Origin: Massilia sp. TS11
Lineage (GTDB): Bacteria > Pseudomonadota > Gammaproteobacteria > Burkholderiales > Burkholderiaceae_D
Direction: 5' to 3'
NCBI RefSeq assembly: GCF_022012445.1
Contig: NZ_JAKLTS010000009.1
Coordinates: 62,001-126,000, forward strand
Length of the DNA stretch: 64,000 nucleotides
Under the pieces are notes generated by a model that was not told the DNA's origin, ran no database searches, and saw only the letters and a list, made by a program, of their open reading frames with translations. Positions within the stretch are counted from its first letter, which is position 1; each line of letters opens with the position of its first letter. Below are positions 52,427 to 60,635 of the stretch, in pieces. The position numbers were made by a program, and so were the translations under genes.

Positions 52427-53620
52427 TCACTTCAACACGAAGTTCTGGGTGGCGCCGGCGGTGCTCACGTCGACCTGCACCTGCTGGGTCGCAAAGCCGC
52501 TGGCGGAGGCGTCGATGCCATACTTGCCGGCCGCCGTCGCCTGCGTCGTGAAGGCCAGCGGCAGACTACCGTAAGCAGCCAGGGACGGGGCGCCAATGGG
52601 CAGGCTCAGTGCATACGCACCCGTGGCCAGGTCCGCATTCACCGATTTGATCGCCACCGTGACCCCGGCTGCTACGGTCTGATTCGCCTTGACGCTGCCC
52701 TCGGCGGCGATCGGCAGCAGGGTACCGGCCACGCTGTTCATGGCCGATGCCGCCAGCTTGATCGGCGCGCCGCTGCTGGACAAGGCGGTGTCCTGTTTGG
52801 CCGTCACCGGCACGCCGGTGATGACGGCGGTGGCGCTGTTGTCAGCCGTGACCACCACCGTGTACTGGCCGGCCGCGCTGCTTTGCACCAGCGGCGACAG
52901 CGAGAACGCGCCGCTGCTCGCATCCGGCACCGTGGCCTTGACCACCGCGCCATTGATCTGGGCCGTGATCACCGGATGGCTGGCCGCCAGCTGCGGATCG
53001 ATGTAGCCGGTAATGGCGCCGCTGACGATGGTCGGAATCACCGAGACGGTCGGCTTCAGCTGGTAGTTGCCGTTACCGCGCGTGAGCACCGATTTGCAGG
53101 CGTCAAAGTCGAGCGTGAGGTCGACCAGGCTGTTCGCCGCCACGTCGAATTCGTGAATCAGCTTGATCCCGGACTGCACGGCGCTCGGCGTGTCGAGCGC
53201 CACTTCGCTGCCACCCGTGGGCACCACCGAATTGGCCAGCGGCGTGGCGCTGCTATTGGCCGCCACCACCAGCCGCAGTTGCGAATAATGGCCGACCGCG
53301 AGCGGCGTCGAGCCCAGGTCTTCGAGCGCGCCATTGGTCAGCTTCAGCAGATTGATCTTGCGCGCGGGGTTGAGCGTGATGTCGGTCCAGCCGGCGTCGG
53401 TGTCGCTCGCGTTGGCGCTCTGGTGCACGCGCACCTTGGCCACGGTGACATTGACGGCATCAAAGCCGCAGGCCGGAGCGTCGGTCAGGCCGACACGCAG
53501 CTGGCCCATATTCGTCATCGGCGTGGTGCTGGTGCCGGGGGCGCCGCCGCCGCCACCGCAGGCCGACAGGGCCAGGGCGGACAGCAGGGCCAGAAGAAAA
53601 ACGTGGGCGCGGTTTTTCAT
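52427..53620 (-). CDS. DUF4382 lipoprotein
   Basis: 397 residues from ATG 53620 with AAGGAGGT upstream. The signal ends in a lipobox, ALSAC then GGGGG, so a lipid-anchored protein. DUF4382 spans about residues 35-185 (LRVGLTDAPACGFDAVNVTV, PARKINLLKLTNGALEDLGS). The rest looks like two carboxypeptidase-regulatory-like repeats. Function unknown; envelope surface. Convergent with the MFS gene, 3 bases apart. Confidence 0.88.
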   Translation of the reverse strand: MKNRAHVFLLALLSALALSACGGGGGAPGTSTTPMTNMGQLRVGLTDAPACGFDAVNVTVAKVRVHQSANASDTDAGWTDITLNPARKINLLKLTNGALEDLGSTPLAVGHYSQLRLVVAANSSATPLANSVVPTGGSEVALDTPSAVQSGIKLIHEFDVAANSLVDLTLDFDACKSVLTRGNGNYQLKPTVSVIPTIVSGAITGYIDPQLAASHPVITAQINGAVVKATVPDASSGAFSLSPLVQSSAAGQYTVVVTADNSATAVITGVPVTAKQDTALSSSGAPIKLAASAMNSVAGTLLPIAAEGSVKANQTVAAGVTVAIKSVNADLATGAYALSLPIGAPSLAAYGSLPLAFTTQATAAGKYGIDASASGFATQQVQVDVSTAGATQNFVLK

Positions 53621-53757
53621 GATGAGACCTCCTTGTTGTTGAACCGTGCTGGGGAGTTTATGGAGCACGATTGAACGCACAAGTGACGCTCACCACATCT
53701 TACAAACGCTTACAAATCAATACCTTATAGATTTTTGGCAAGAGAATTTGCAGGCTT

Positions 53758-55224
53758 TTATCGAGGCTTTCCGGCCCGCAGCGGGCTGATCTGCAGGCGC
53801 GTGCCCGACGGGCCTTCGAGCGCCACTTCGGTGTAGGGCTGGCGCGGGAAGAACAGGGCCGTCATCGCCGTCAGGCCGCCATCGGCGAACAGTTCGACCG
53901 AGGTCGTATCGAACACCAGGTCCAGGTCGAGCGCACCGCCGACGGCCAGGCGCGGCGCACTGGCCAGGCCGCTGAACTTGTCGCTGAAGTCGCGCACGCC
54001 GGCCGCGCTGCGGTCGATCAGGTAGCGCTGCAGGGCCGCCTCGTAGGCGATCACCAGCCGCTCGCCGCCCGCATTCGACAGCACCAGACGGAAGCTGTCG
54101 GCGCGCGGCGCCTGCAGCTTCAGGCGGAACTGGCCCGCGAGGCCGGCCAGACTGCCGCCGCTGCCCAGCGCGCGCGGTTTGCCCTCGGCGCGCGCCAGCT
54201 CGCGCGCGGGCGTGCTGACCAGGCGCAGGCCCTGCCCCACCGGCTGCAGGCGCAGCTCGCGCGGCAGGGTCATGGCGCTGCGCCAGGGATCGGTCGGCAG
54301 CTGCTGGCCGTAGTCCCAGTTGCTCATCCAGCCGAGCACCAGCGCGCGTCCCGGCACATTCGACCAGCTGACGCTCGCGTAGTTGTCGGGGCCATAGTCG
54401 AGCCAGCGCGTGCCGCCGTCGTCCGGCGTGAAGCGCTGGCCGTCAAAGTCGCCAATGAAGTACTGGGTGGCCGAGCCGCCATTCAGTCCGCCCGGATTGA
54501 TCGACACCAGCAGCACCCAGCGCGTGCGCCCGCCCACGGTCAGCGGGATCAGGTCCGGACACTCCCACACGCCGCCATGGGCGCCGGCGTCGGCGCCGAA
54601 TTCGCTGGCCAGGGTCCAGTCCTTCAAGTTGGCCGAATGGTAGAACTGGATGCGGTCTTTCGCGGCCAGGGCCATCACCCAGCGCTTGCTGGGCGCGTGC
54701 CAGAACACCTTGGGATCGCGGAAGTCGAAGATGCCGGGGTTCTTCAGCACCGGATTGCCCGCGTATTTGGTCCAGCTGGCACCGCCATCGAGGCTGTAGG
54801 CGAGCGACTGGTTCTCGTGCAGACCCGGATTCGATTCAGCCAGGGCGCCGTCGTGCTGGGTGTACAGGGCCACCAGCGGCGTCTGGCCTGGCTTGCCCAG
54901 GCCCGCGCTGTTGTGGGTATCGACCACGGCGCTGCCGGAGAAGATCATGCCCTTGGCGTCGGGCGCCAGCGCCACCGGCAGTTCCTCCCAGCGCAGCAGG
55001 TCGGTGCTGACCGCATGGCCCCAATGCATCGGCCCCCACACCTTCGCATACGGGTAGTACTGGTAGAACAGGTGGTAGCGGCCCTGATGGTAGACGAGGC
55101 CATTCGGATCGTTCATCCAGTTGGCGCGCGGCGTGAAGTGCAGGCCGGGACGCCATTGCGGCGTGGCGGCGCCGGCCTGGCTGCACAGGGCGGCCAGCAT
55201 CAGACCAAGCAGGGGCTTACGCAT
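53758..55224 (-). CDS. Secreted glycoside hydrolase family 32 (fructan hydrolase)
   Basis: 488 residues from ATG 55224 (AAGGAG upstream) with a signal peptide (MRKPLLGLMLAALCSQAGAA). GH32 motifs: the nucleophile Asp39 in NWMNDPNGLVYHQGRYHLFY, the transition-state motif FDFRDPKVFWH and the acid/base Glu in GVWECPDLIPL. A C-terminal beta-sandwich follows. It hydrolyses levan, inulin or sucrose outside the cytoplasm. No sugar transporter or regulator is beside it. Overlaps the GNAT gene by 8 bases. Confidence 0.93.
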   Translation of the reverse strand: MRKPLLGLMLAALCSQAGAATPQWRPGLHFTPRANWMNDPNGLVYHQGRYHLFYQYYPYAKVWGPMHWGHAVSTDLLRWEELPVALAPDAKGMIFSGSAVVDTHNSAGLGKPGQTPLVALYTQHDGALAESNPGLHENQSLAYSLDGGASWTKYAGNPVLKNPGIFDFRDPKVFWHAPSKRWVMALAAKDRIQFYHSANLKDWTLASEFGADAGAHGGVWECPDLIPLTVGGRTRWVLLVSINPGGLNGGSATQYFIGDFDGQRFTPDDGGTRWLDYGPDNYASVSWSNVPGRALVLGWMSNWDYGQQLPTDPWRSAMTLPRELRLQPVGQGLRLVSTPARELARAEGKPRALGSGGSLAGLAGQFRLKLQAPRADSFRLVLSNAGGERLVIAYEAALQRYLIDRSAAGVRDFSDKFSGLASAPRLAVGGALDLDLVFDTTSVELFADGGLTAMTALFFPRQPYTEVALEGPSGTRLQISPLRAGKPR

Positions 55225-55735
55225 CGGGGTTCTCCTTGGGTTGCAATTGCAGCTGCCAGTAGCCGACGTCGCGCCAGTCGCCGGCCTTGAAGCCGACCTC
55301 CTTGAACAGGGCCACCTGCACGAAGCCCAGGCTTTCATGCAGGGCCACGCTGGCCGGATTGGGCTGGGCGATGCCGCCGATCGCGCAGTGCATGCCGAGC
55401 GCGCGCAGGCGCTCGAGCAAAGCCGTGTACAGCTGGCGGCCGAGGCCACGGCCGTGCGCCGCCGGGGCCAGGTAGACCGAGGTCTCGACCGAATGGCGGT
55501 AGGCGGCGCGTTCGCGCCATTTACTCGCATAGGCGTAGCCCAGCAGCTCGCCATCGGCTTCGATCACCAGCCAGGGCAGGCCGGCGCCCACGGTGCGCGC
55601 CAGGCGCGCCGCGATCTCCTCGGCGCCCACGGGCTGCTCCTCGAAACTGATGCAGGTCTCGAGCACATAGGGGTTGTAGATGGCCGCAATGGCGGCGGCA
55701 TCCCCGGGCTGGGCGGGGCGGATCGTATTGTGCAT
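55217..55735 (-). CDS. GNAT N-acetyltransferase, phosphinothricin-acetyltransferase type
   Basis: 172 residues from ATG 55735 (MHNTIRPAQPGDAAAIAAIY). The order IYNPYVLETCISFEEQPV, SVYLAPAAHGRGLGRQLYTA (acetyl-CoA loop) and LHESLGFVQVALFKEVGFKA fits the Pat/YncA group, which acetylates phosphinothricin or methionine sulfoximine and related amino acids. Real substrate unknown. Its stop overlaps the GH32 start by 8 bases. Confidence 0.9.
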   Translation of the reverse strand: MHNTIRPAQPGDAAAIAAIYNPYVLETCISFEEQPVGAEEIAARLARTVGAGLPWLVIEADGELLGYAYASKWRERAAYRHSVETSVYLAPAAHGRGLGRQLYTALLERLRALGMHCAIGGIAQPNPASVALHESLGFVQVALFKEVGFKAGDWRDVGYWQLQLQPKENPDA

Positions 55736-55778
55736 GGCAGGATTGTAGCCGCAGCCCGGCAGGTTTAGCATAGGGCCC

Positions 55779-56918
55779 ATGGCCGCCTTCCATTACCTGA
55801 AATTCCTCTACTTTCATCTGGTCGCCCTCAGTGCCGTGCACGGGCTGCTGGCGGGCGGCGCGCACACCACGCTGGGCCTGGCCGTGTTCCTGGCCGGCTT
55901 CGTCGTACTCGACATCGTCGGCGGCGACGACCTGTCCACGCCCGAGTACCGCCACCCGGGCATCCTCACTTTTCAGCTCTGGCTGGCGCTGCCGATTCTG
56001 TCCCTGATCGTGTTCACCGCCGTGTGGCGCTGCAGCAGCGGCGACCCGCTTGGCTATGGCGCTTTCATGCAGCGTTTTCTCAGCTTCGACGTGTTTGCCG
56101 CGCGCGCGGCCAACCAGTTCGGGCACCAGCTCAGCGCCATCTTCCTGACCGGCTTCATGATCGGCATGGTCGGCACCATCACCGGGCACGAGCTGACCCA
56201 CCGCACGCGCGACCGCGTGTCGATGCTGATCGGGCGCTGGCTGCTGGCCTTCAGCTTCGATACCAGCTTCGCCGTCGAACACGTGTATGGCCACCACCGC
56301 TATGTATCGACCGCGCTCGACCCGGCCACGGCCCCGCGCGGGCGCAACGTGTACGCGCATATTCTGCGCTCCACCATCGCCGGCAACCTTAGCGCCTGGA
56401 AGATCGAAGCGGCGCGCCTGCAGCGCCACCAGCTGCCCGTCTTCAGCTGGCATAACAGCCTGCTGCGCGGGGCCGCCATGAGCGCCACCCTGGTCGCCAT
56501 CGCAGCCCTGATGGGCGGCTGGGCCGGCGCCGCCTTCTTCATCGCATCGGCCCTGTGGGGCAAGGCCCTGCTCGAAATCGTCAACTACATCGAACACTAT
56601 GGCCTGGTGCGCCTGCCCGGCACGCCGGTGGCGCCGCGCCACTCCTGGAACACCAACCGCCGCTTCAGCTCCTGGGGCATGTTCAACCTGACGCGCCACT
56701 CGCACCACCACGCCCAGGGCGCCCTGCCCTACCACCGGCTGCGCCCGATCCCGGAGGCGCCGCAGATGATCAGCGGTTATCTGAGCACGATGTTCCTGGC
56801 CATGCTGCCGCCGCTGTGGTTCCGCCTGATGGCGCCGCGCCTGGCCGCCTGGGACCGCGACTACGCCACGCCCGAGGAACGCGCACTGGCGCGCTTGGCC
56901 GAAGCCGATGCGCGATAA
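55779..56918 (+). CDS. AlkB-type membrane di-iron hydroxylase
   Basis: 379 residues, the usual length of alkane 1-monooxygenase. His boxes: HELTHR (137-142), EHVYGHHR (167-174), NYIEHYGL (269-276, the signature separating AlkB from desaturases) and RHSHHHA (306-312). Six or so membrane helices. It would hydroxylate medium-chain alkanes or similar at a methyl end with rubredoxin as electron donor. No rubredoxin or reductase gene is nearby and none is fused. It is divergent from the GNAT gene and followed by a DHFR-like gene 26 bases later. Confidence 0.85.
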   Translation: MAAFHYLKFLYFHLVALSAVHGLLAGGAHTTLGLAVFLAGFVVLDIVGGDDLSTPEYRHPGILTFQLWLALPILSLIVFTAVWRCSSGDPLGYGAFMQRFLSFDVFAARAANQFGHQLSAIFLTGFMIGMVGTITGHELTHRTRDRVSMLIGRWLLAFSFDTSFAVEHVYGHHRYVSTALDPATAPRGRNVYAHILRSTIAGNLSAWKIEAARLQRHQLPVFSWHNSLLRGAAMSATLVAIAALMGGWAGAAFFIASALWGKALLEIVNYIEHYGLVRLPGTPVAPRHSWNTNRRFSSWGMFNLTRHSHHHAQGALPYHRLRPIPEAPQMISGYLSTMFLAMLPPLWFRLMAPRLAAWDRDYATPEERALARLAEADAR

Positions 56919-56944
56919 TGGCGGTTCCGTCCAAGGAGAACGCC

Positions 56945-57487
56945 ATGTCCCTGCCCCGTACCAGTGTGTTTGTCGGCCTCAGTCTCGACGGCTTCATCGC
57001 CGGCGAACAGGATGACCTGTCCTGGCTCGACCCGTATGGCGTCGAATCGCCCGAGGCGACCGGCTATGCGGCCCTGATGGCCTCGGTCGACACCCTGGTC
57101 ATCGGCCGCCACACCTACGACGTGGTGTGCGGCTTTCCCGAGTGGCCCTACGGCGGCAAGCGCGTGGTCGTGCTGACCCACCAGACCCTGGCCGCGCGCC
57201 CCGGCTGCGAATTCTGGTCGGGCCAACTGCGCCCGCTGTTCGAACGCCTGCATCAGGAAGGCACGCGCCACATCTACCTCGATGGCGGCGCCGCCATCCG
57301 CGCCGGCCTGGCCGAAGACCTGGTCGACGAACTGACCCTGACCTGGGTGCCGGTGATTCTCGGCCGCGGCGTCCCCCTGTTTGGCGAGCCCCTGCCCCAG
57401 GCCACCTGGGAACTGCACGACAGCCGCAGCTTCGCCAGCGGCCCGGTGCAGGCGCGCTACCGCAAACGTGGCATAATCGCGCCCTGA
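56945..57487 (+). CDS. DHFR-family (RibD-C-like) reductase
   Basis: 180 residues, AAGGAG nine bases before the ATG. SVFVGLSLDGFIAGEQDDLS and TLVIGRHTYDVVCGFPEWP are the N-terminal DHFR/RibD-C pattern; HIYLDGGAAIRAGLAEDLVD is the NADPH-binding region. It is not the housekeeping folate enzyme; substrates of this group are mostly unknown. Downstream of the AlkB-type gene on the same strand. Confidence 0.88.
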   Translation: MSLPRTSVFVGLSLDGFIAGEQDDLSWLDPYGVESPEATGYAALMASVDTLVIGRHTYDVVCGFPEWPYGGKRVVVLTHQTLAARPGCEFWSGQLRPLFERLHQEGTRHIYLDGGAAIRAGLAEDLVDELTLTWVPVILGRGVPLFGEPLPQATWELHDSRSFASGPVQARYRKRGIIAP

Positions 57488-57607
57488 TTCCTCTCACCGG
57501 AGATCACGCCCATGCGCCTGTAATGCGTGCTGCCACTGGCAGCCAGCCCCGTTCCCGCCGCCGTTTCGCACGGCCGGGCCGTTCGCACGCATTCACAGGA
57601 GTCTCCC

Positions 57608-59212
57608 ATGGCGTCTGCCATTCTCACCCTGCACCGGGTCCACCTTGCCCTGCCCGATGGGCGCATTCTGCTTGACGACTGCAGCACCACGCTGGGCCCC
57701 GGCCTGTGCGCGCTGATCGGTCCCAATGGCAGCGGCAAAACGCTGCTGGCCAAGATCCTGGCAGGCCTGGCCGCACCCACGCGCGGCAGCATCCAGCGCG
57801 CCTGTGCCATCGCCTATCTGGACCAGCATGGCGGCAGCGGCGACAGCCTGGCCGAGGTGGCCGGCCTGGCCCCGGCCCTTTACGCGCTGGCGCGCCTGCG
57901 CGACGGCAGCGGCGACAGTGCCGACCTTGAACTGCTGGACGAGCGCTGGGACCTGGACACGCGCTGGCACGCGCAGCTGGCCGCGGCCGGACTCGACCCC
58001 GCCTTGCCGGCGGCGGCCCTGAGCGGGGGCCAGCGCATGCGCCTGGCCCTGATCGGCGCCTTCTGCAGCACGGCCGGCTACCTGATCCTGGATGAACCGT
58101 CCAACCACCTCGACGCCAACCAGCGCCAGTGGCTGCTGGCGCAGATGCAGGCCTGGTGCGCGGGCGGGCGCGGGCTGCTGCTGATCAGCCACGACCGCGC
58201 CTTGCTGGCCGCGGCCGACAGCACCCTGGCCATCGCCCAGCGCGGCCTGCGCCGCTACGGCGGCGGCTGGGACCTGGTGGCCGCCAGCCGCACCGCCGAA
58301 CTGGCCCAGGCCGAAACGGCGCTGGCCCAGGCGCGCGCGGCCCAGCGCCAGGGCGAACGGGCGCGCCAGGAACAGAGCGAGCGCGCGGCCCGCAAAGCCG
58401 GGCGCGGCGCGCGCGAACGCGCCAGCGGCAGCCAGTCCAAGCTGCTGTACGACTTCAAACGCGAACGCGCCGAACAATCGGCCGGCGCCCTGCACACGCG
58501 CCATGCGGCCGAACGCGCGGCCAATCTGGCCGATCTGCGCGCCGCCGCCGACAGCGCCCACGCGCTGCAGCAGCGCGCCGCCTTTCCGCGCACGGCGCCG
58601 CCGCTGGCATCGGGCCAAACCGTGCTGCATCTCGATCAGGTGCGCCTGCCCTGGGGCTGGCAGCGCCCGTTCAGCGCGCAGCTCTGCGGCCCCCAGCGCG
58701 TGCACGTGCGCGGGCCGAATGGCTGCGGCAAGAGCAGCCTGCTGCATCTGATCGCCGGCCGCCTCGCGCCCGCTGGCGGGCAGCTGCGCACGCCCTGCGG
58801 CGCCGCCTTGCTCGACCAGCGGCTCGATCTGCTCGCGCGCTCCGCCAGCGCCCTCGAGCAGCTGTGCGCGGGCGGCCTCGACGCGGCCACGGCGCGCCAC
58901 TGGCTGCACCAGGCCGGGATCGGCGCCGCTGCTGCGATGCGCCCGGCCGCCACCTTGTCCGGCGGCGAGGCCCTGCGCGTGGCCCTGCTGCTGGTGCTGC
59001 TGCAGCGCCCGCAGCCGCGCCTGCTGCTGCTGGACGAACCGAGCAACCACCTCGATCTGGATGCGCTGGACGCGCTCGAAGCCATGCTGCGCAGCTGGGG
59101 CGGCGCGCTGCTGCTGGTGTCGCACGATGCGCGCCTGGCCGAGGCGATCGCGCCGGATCAGGTCTGGCAGTACGACGGCGCCGGCTGGGAGGTGATTGCG
59201 GCACCCGGCTGA
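57608..59212 (+). CDS. ABC-F family ATPase
   Basis: 534 residues with two ABC domains and no membrane part. Site 1: GPNGSGKT, LSGGQRMRLAL and LILDEPSNHLD. Site 2: GPNGCGKSS, LSGGEALRVAL and LLLDEPSNHLD. An Arg/Ala-rich linker of about 80 residues joins them. ABC-F proteins act on ribosomes to relieve stalls or antibiotic block. AGGAG precedes the ATG at 57608. Its stop overlaps the start of the LicD-like gene (TGATG). Confidence 0.9.
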   Translation: MASAILTLHRVHLALPDGRILLDDCSTTLGPGLCALIGPNGSGKTLLAKILAGLAAPTRGSIQRACAIAYLDQHGGSGDSLAEVAGLAPALYALARLRDGSGDSADLELLDERWDLDTRWHAQLAAAGLDPALPAAALSGGQRMRLALIGAFCSTAGYLILDEPSNHLDANQRQWLLAQMQAWCAGGRGLLLISHDRALLAAADSTLAIAQRGLRRYGGGWDLVAASRTAELAQAETALAQARAAQRQGERARQEQSERAARKAGRGARERASGSQSKLLYDFKRERAEQSAGALHTRHAAERAANLADLRAAADSAHALQQRAAFPRTAPPLASGQTVLHLDQVRLPWGWQRPFSAQLCGPQRVHVRGPNGCGKSSLLHLIAGRLAPAGGQLRTPCGAALLDQRLDLLARSASALEQLCAGGLDAATARHWLHQAGIGAAAAMRPAATLSGGEALRVALLLVLLQRPQPRLLLLDEPSNHLDLDALDALEAMLRSWGGALLLVSHDARLAEAIAPDQVWQYDGAGWEVIAAPG

Positions 59213-60207
59213 TGGCGCTACAGTGGTGGCCCGCACACTGCTCGCCCGCTTCTGTGAACCACGCCGCCGCCCACGCCCTGCTCAATGAAGCCCATCGCCG
59301 CATGGTCGATGATGCCGCGCGCGCCCATACGGAATTCGACCAGGCCGTGCGCTCGCTCGGCGGCGCGGCCGGCATGCTCGGCGCGCGCCTGCAGATCTGC
59401 CGCGCCCTGTGCAGCCTGCATCTGAACCAGATCGCGCGGCTGCAGGCCGAGGCCGCGGCCCTGCTCGACACGGCGCGCACCCTGCCCTGGCCGGCCGAAG
59501 CGCCGCCGCGTCCGACCCATTTCGAGCCGGGCCAGGCGCGCGAATTTCTGGATGCGACCCTGGTGCACCTGGCGCGCCGCGGCCTGATCGCCTTTGCCAC
59601 CGCCGGCACCCTGCTTGGCCTGGTGCGCGACGGCGCGCTGCTCCCGAACGACAAGGACCTCGATCTGGTCGTGCCCTTCCGCGCCCTCGACGAGGCTTGC
59701 CGCGCCGTGCGCGAACTCGGTTGGGAGGACAGCTGGGTCGCGCTCAACGCCAGCAATTACCGCTGCTTCGTGCATGCCGACAGCGGCATCACGCTCGACC
59801 TGATCGGCTACGACAGCGACCCGGCCGGCGCCGGCGTGCTCGGTGGCTGGTGGCCGCAAGGCCTGGCGCGCGAAGACGGCCGCCTGCTGCGCTTTTCGGA
59901 ATTCCAGATCACGCGCCAGCAGAGCGAGCGCGGCCCCTACTGGGCTCTGAGCGAACCGCGTCAGATGCTGGAGGAATTGTATGGCCCGGGCTGGGTCACG
60001 CCCGACCCGCATTTCGACGCCATCCTCGGCACCCCGGCCCTGGTGGCCCACAATGCCTTCACCCACGCCTGGGGCCATCTGCGCCTGGGCGAAGCCTGGA
60101 TCAATGGGCGCCGCGCGCCCTTCAGCCGCCTGCTTGCGCTGCTGGCGCGGCTCGACCCGGCCGATCCGCTGCTGCCGCTGGCGCGCGCCATCGAGGCCCA
60201 GGCATGA
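59212..60207 (+). CDS. LicD/FKRP-like nucleotidyltransferase-fold phosphotransferase
   Basis: 331 residues. The N-terminal 110 residues are helical. LicD-like core: AFATAGTLLGLVRDGALLPN and DKDLDLVVPFRALDEACRA, giving the metal-binding Asp pair, then ITLDLIGYD. LicD-type enzymes transfer phosphocholine, glycerol-phosphate or ribitol-phosphate to surface glycans. The start overlaps the ABC-F stop by one base and the stop overlaps the cytidylyltransferase start (ATGA). The pairing supports a CDP-activated donor. Confidence 0.75.
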   Translation: MALQWWPAHCSPASVNHAAAHALLNEAHRRMVDDAARAHTEFDQAVRSLGGAAGMLGARLQICRALCSLHLNQIARLQAEAAALLDTARTLPWPAEAPPRPTHFEPGQAREFLDATLVHLARRGLIAFATAGTLLGLVRDGALLPNDKDLDLVVPFRALDEACRAVRELGWEDSWVALNASNYRCFVHADSGITLDLIGYDSDPAGAGVLGGWWPQGLAREDGRLLRFSEFQITRQQSERGPYWALSEPRQMLEELYGPGWVTPDPHFDAILGTPALVAHNAFTHAWGHLRLGEAWINGRRAPFSRLLALLARLDPADPLLPLARAIEAQA

Positions 60208-60635
60208 CGCGCGTGGCCGGCACCATCGGCGCCTTCGACCTGCTGCACGTCGGGCATGTGCGCTTTCTGCAGGCCTGCCGCGCGCAATGCGATTATCTGA
60301 AAGTGGGACTCGGCGCGGATGCGACCTGCGAACGCTCGAAGCAGCGCCGCCCCGTGATCGACGAGGAGCAGCGCATGGAGATGCTGCGCGCGCTGCGCTG
60401 TGTGGATGAAGTGCGGCTGTTCACGCCGGGCCTGGACAACACCGAGGCCACGGCCGACTGGATCGCCGCCTGGCAGGTGGACCTGATTTTCGTCAGCGAG
60501 GAATGGCGCGCCGGGCCGCGCTGGAGCCGGCTCGAACCGGCCCTGGCCCAGCGCGGCATCGCGGTGGCCTACCTGCCCTACACCGAGGGCGTGTCGACCT
60601 CCGCGATCAAGGCGCGCATCCGCGCCGGCGCCTAG
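60204..60635 (+). CDS. Cytidylyltransferase-like protein (TagD/Pcy type)
   Basis: 143 residues. VAGTIGAFDLLHVGHVRFLQ has the HxGH nucleotide-binding motif and GVSTSAIKARIRAGA the closing STSxI/R-I motif of glycerol-3-phosphate and phosphoethanolamine cytidylyltransferases. It would make a CDP-activated alcohol. ATGA overlap with the LicD-like gene. Substrate not deducible. Its stop overlaps the stop of the outer-membrane efflux gene on the other strand (CTAG). Confidence 0.85.
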   Translation: MTRVAGTIGAFDLLHVGHVRFLQACRAQCDYLKVGLGADATCERSKQRRPVIDEEQRMEMLRALRCVDEVRLFTPGLDNTEATADWIAAWQVDLIFVSEEWRAGPRWSRLEPALAQRGIAVAYLPYTEGVSTSAIKARIRAGA

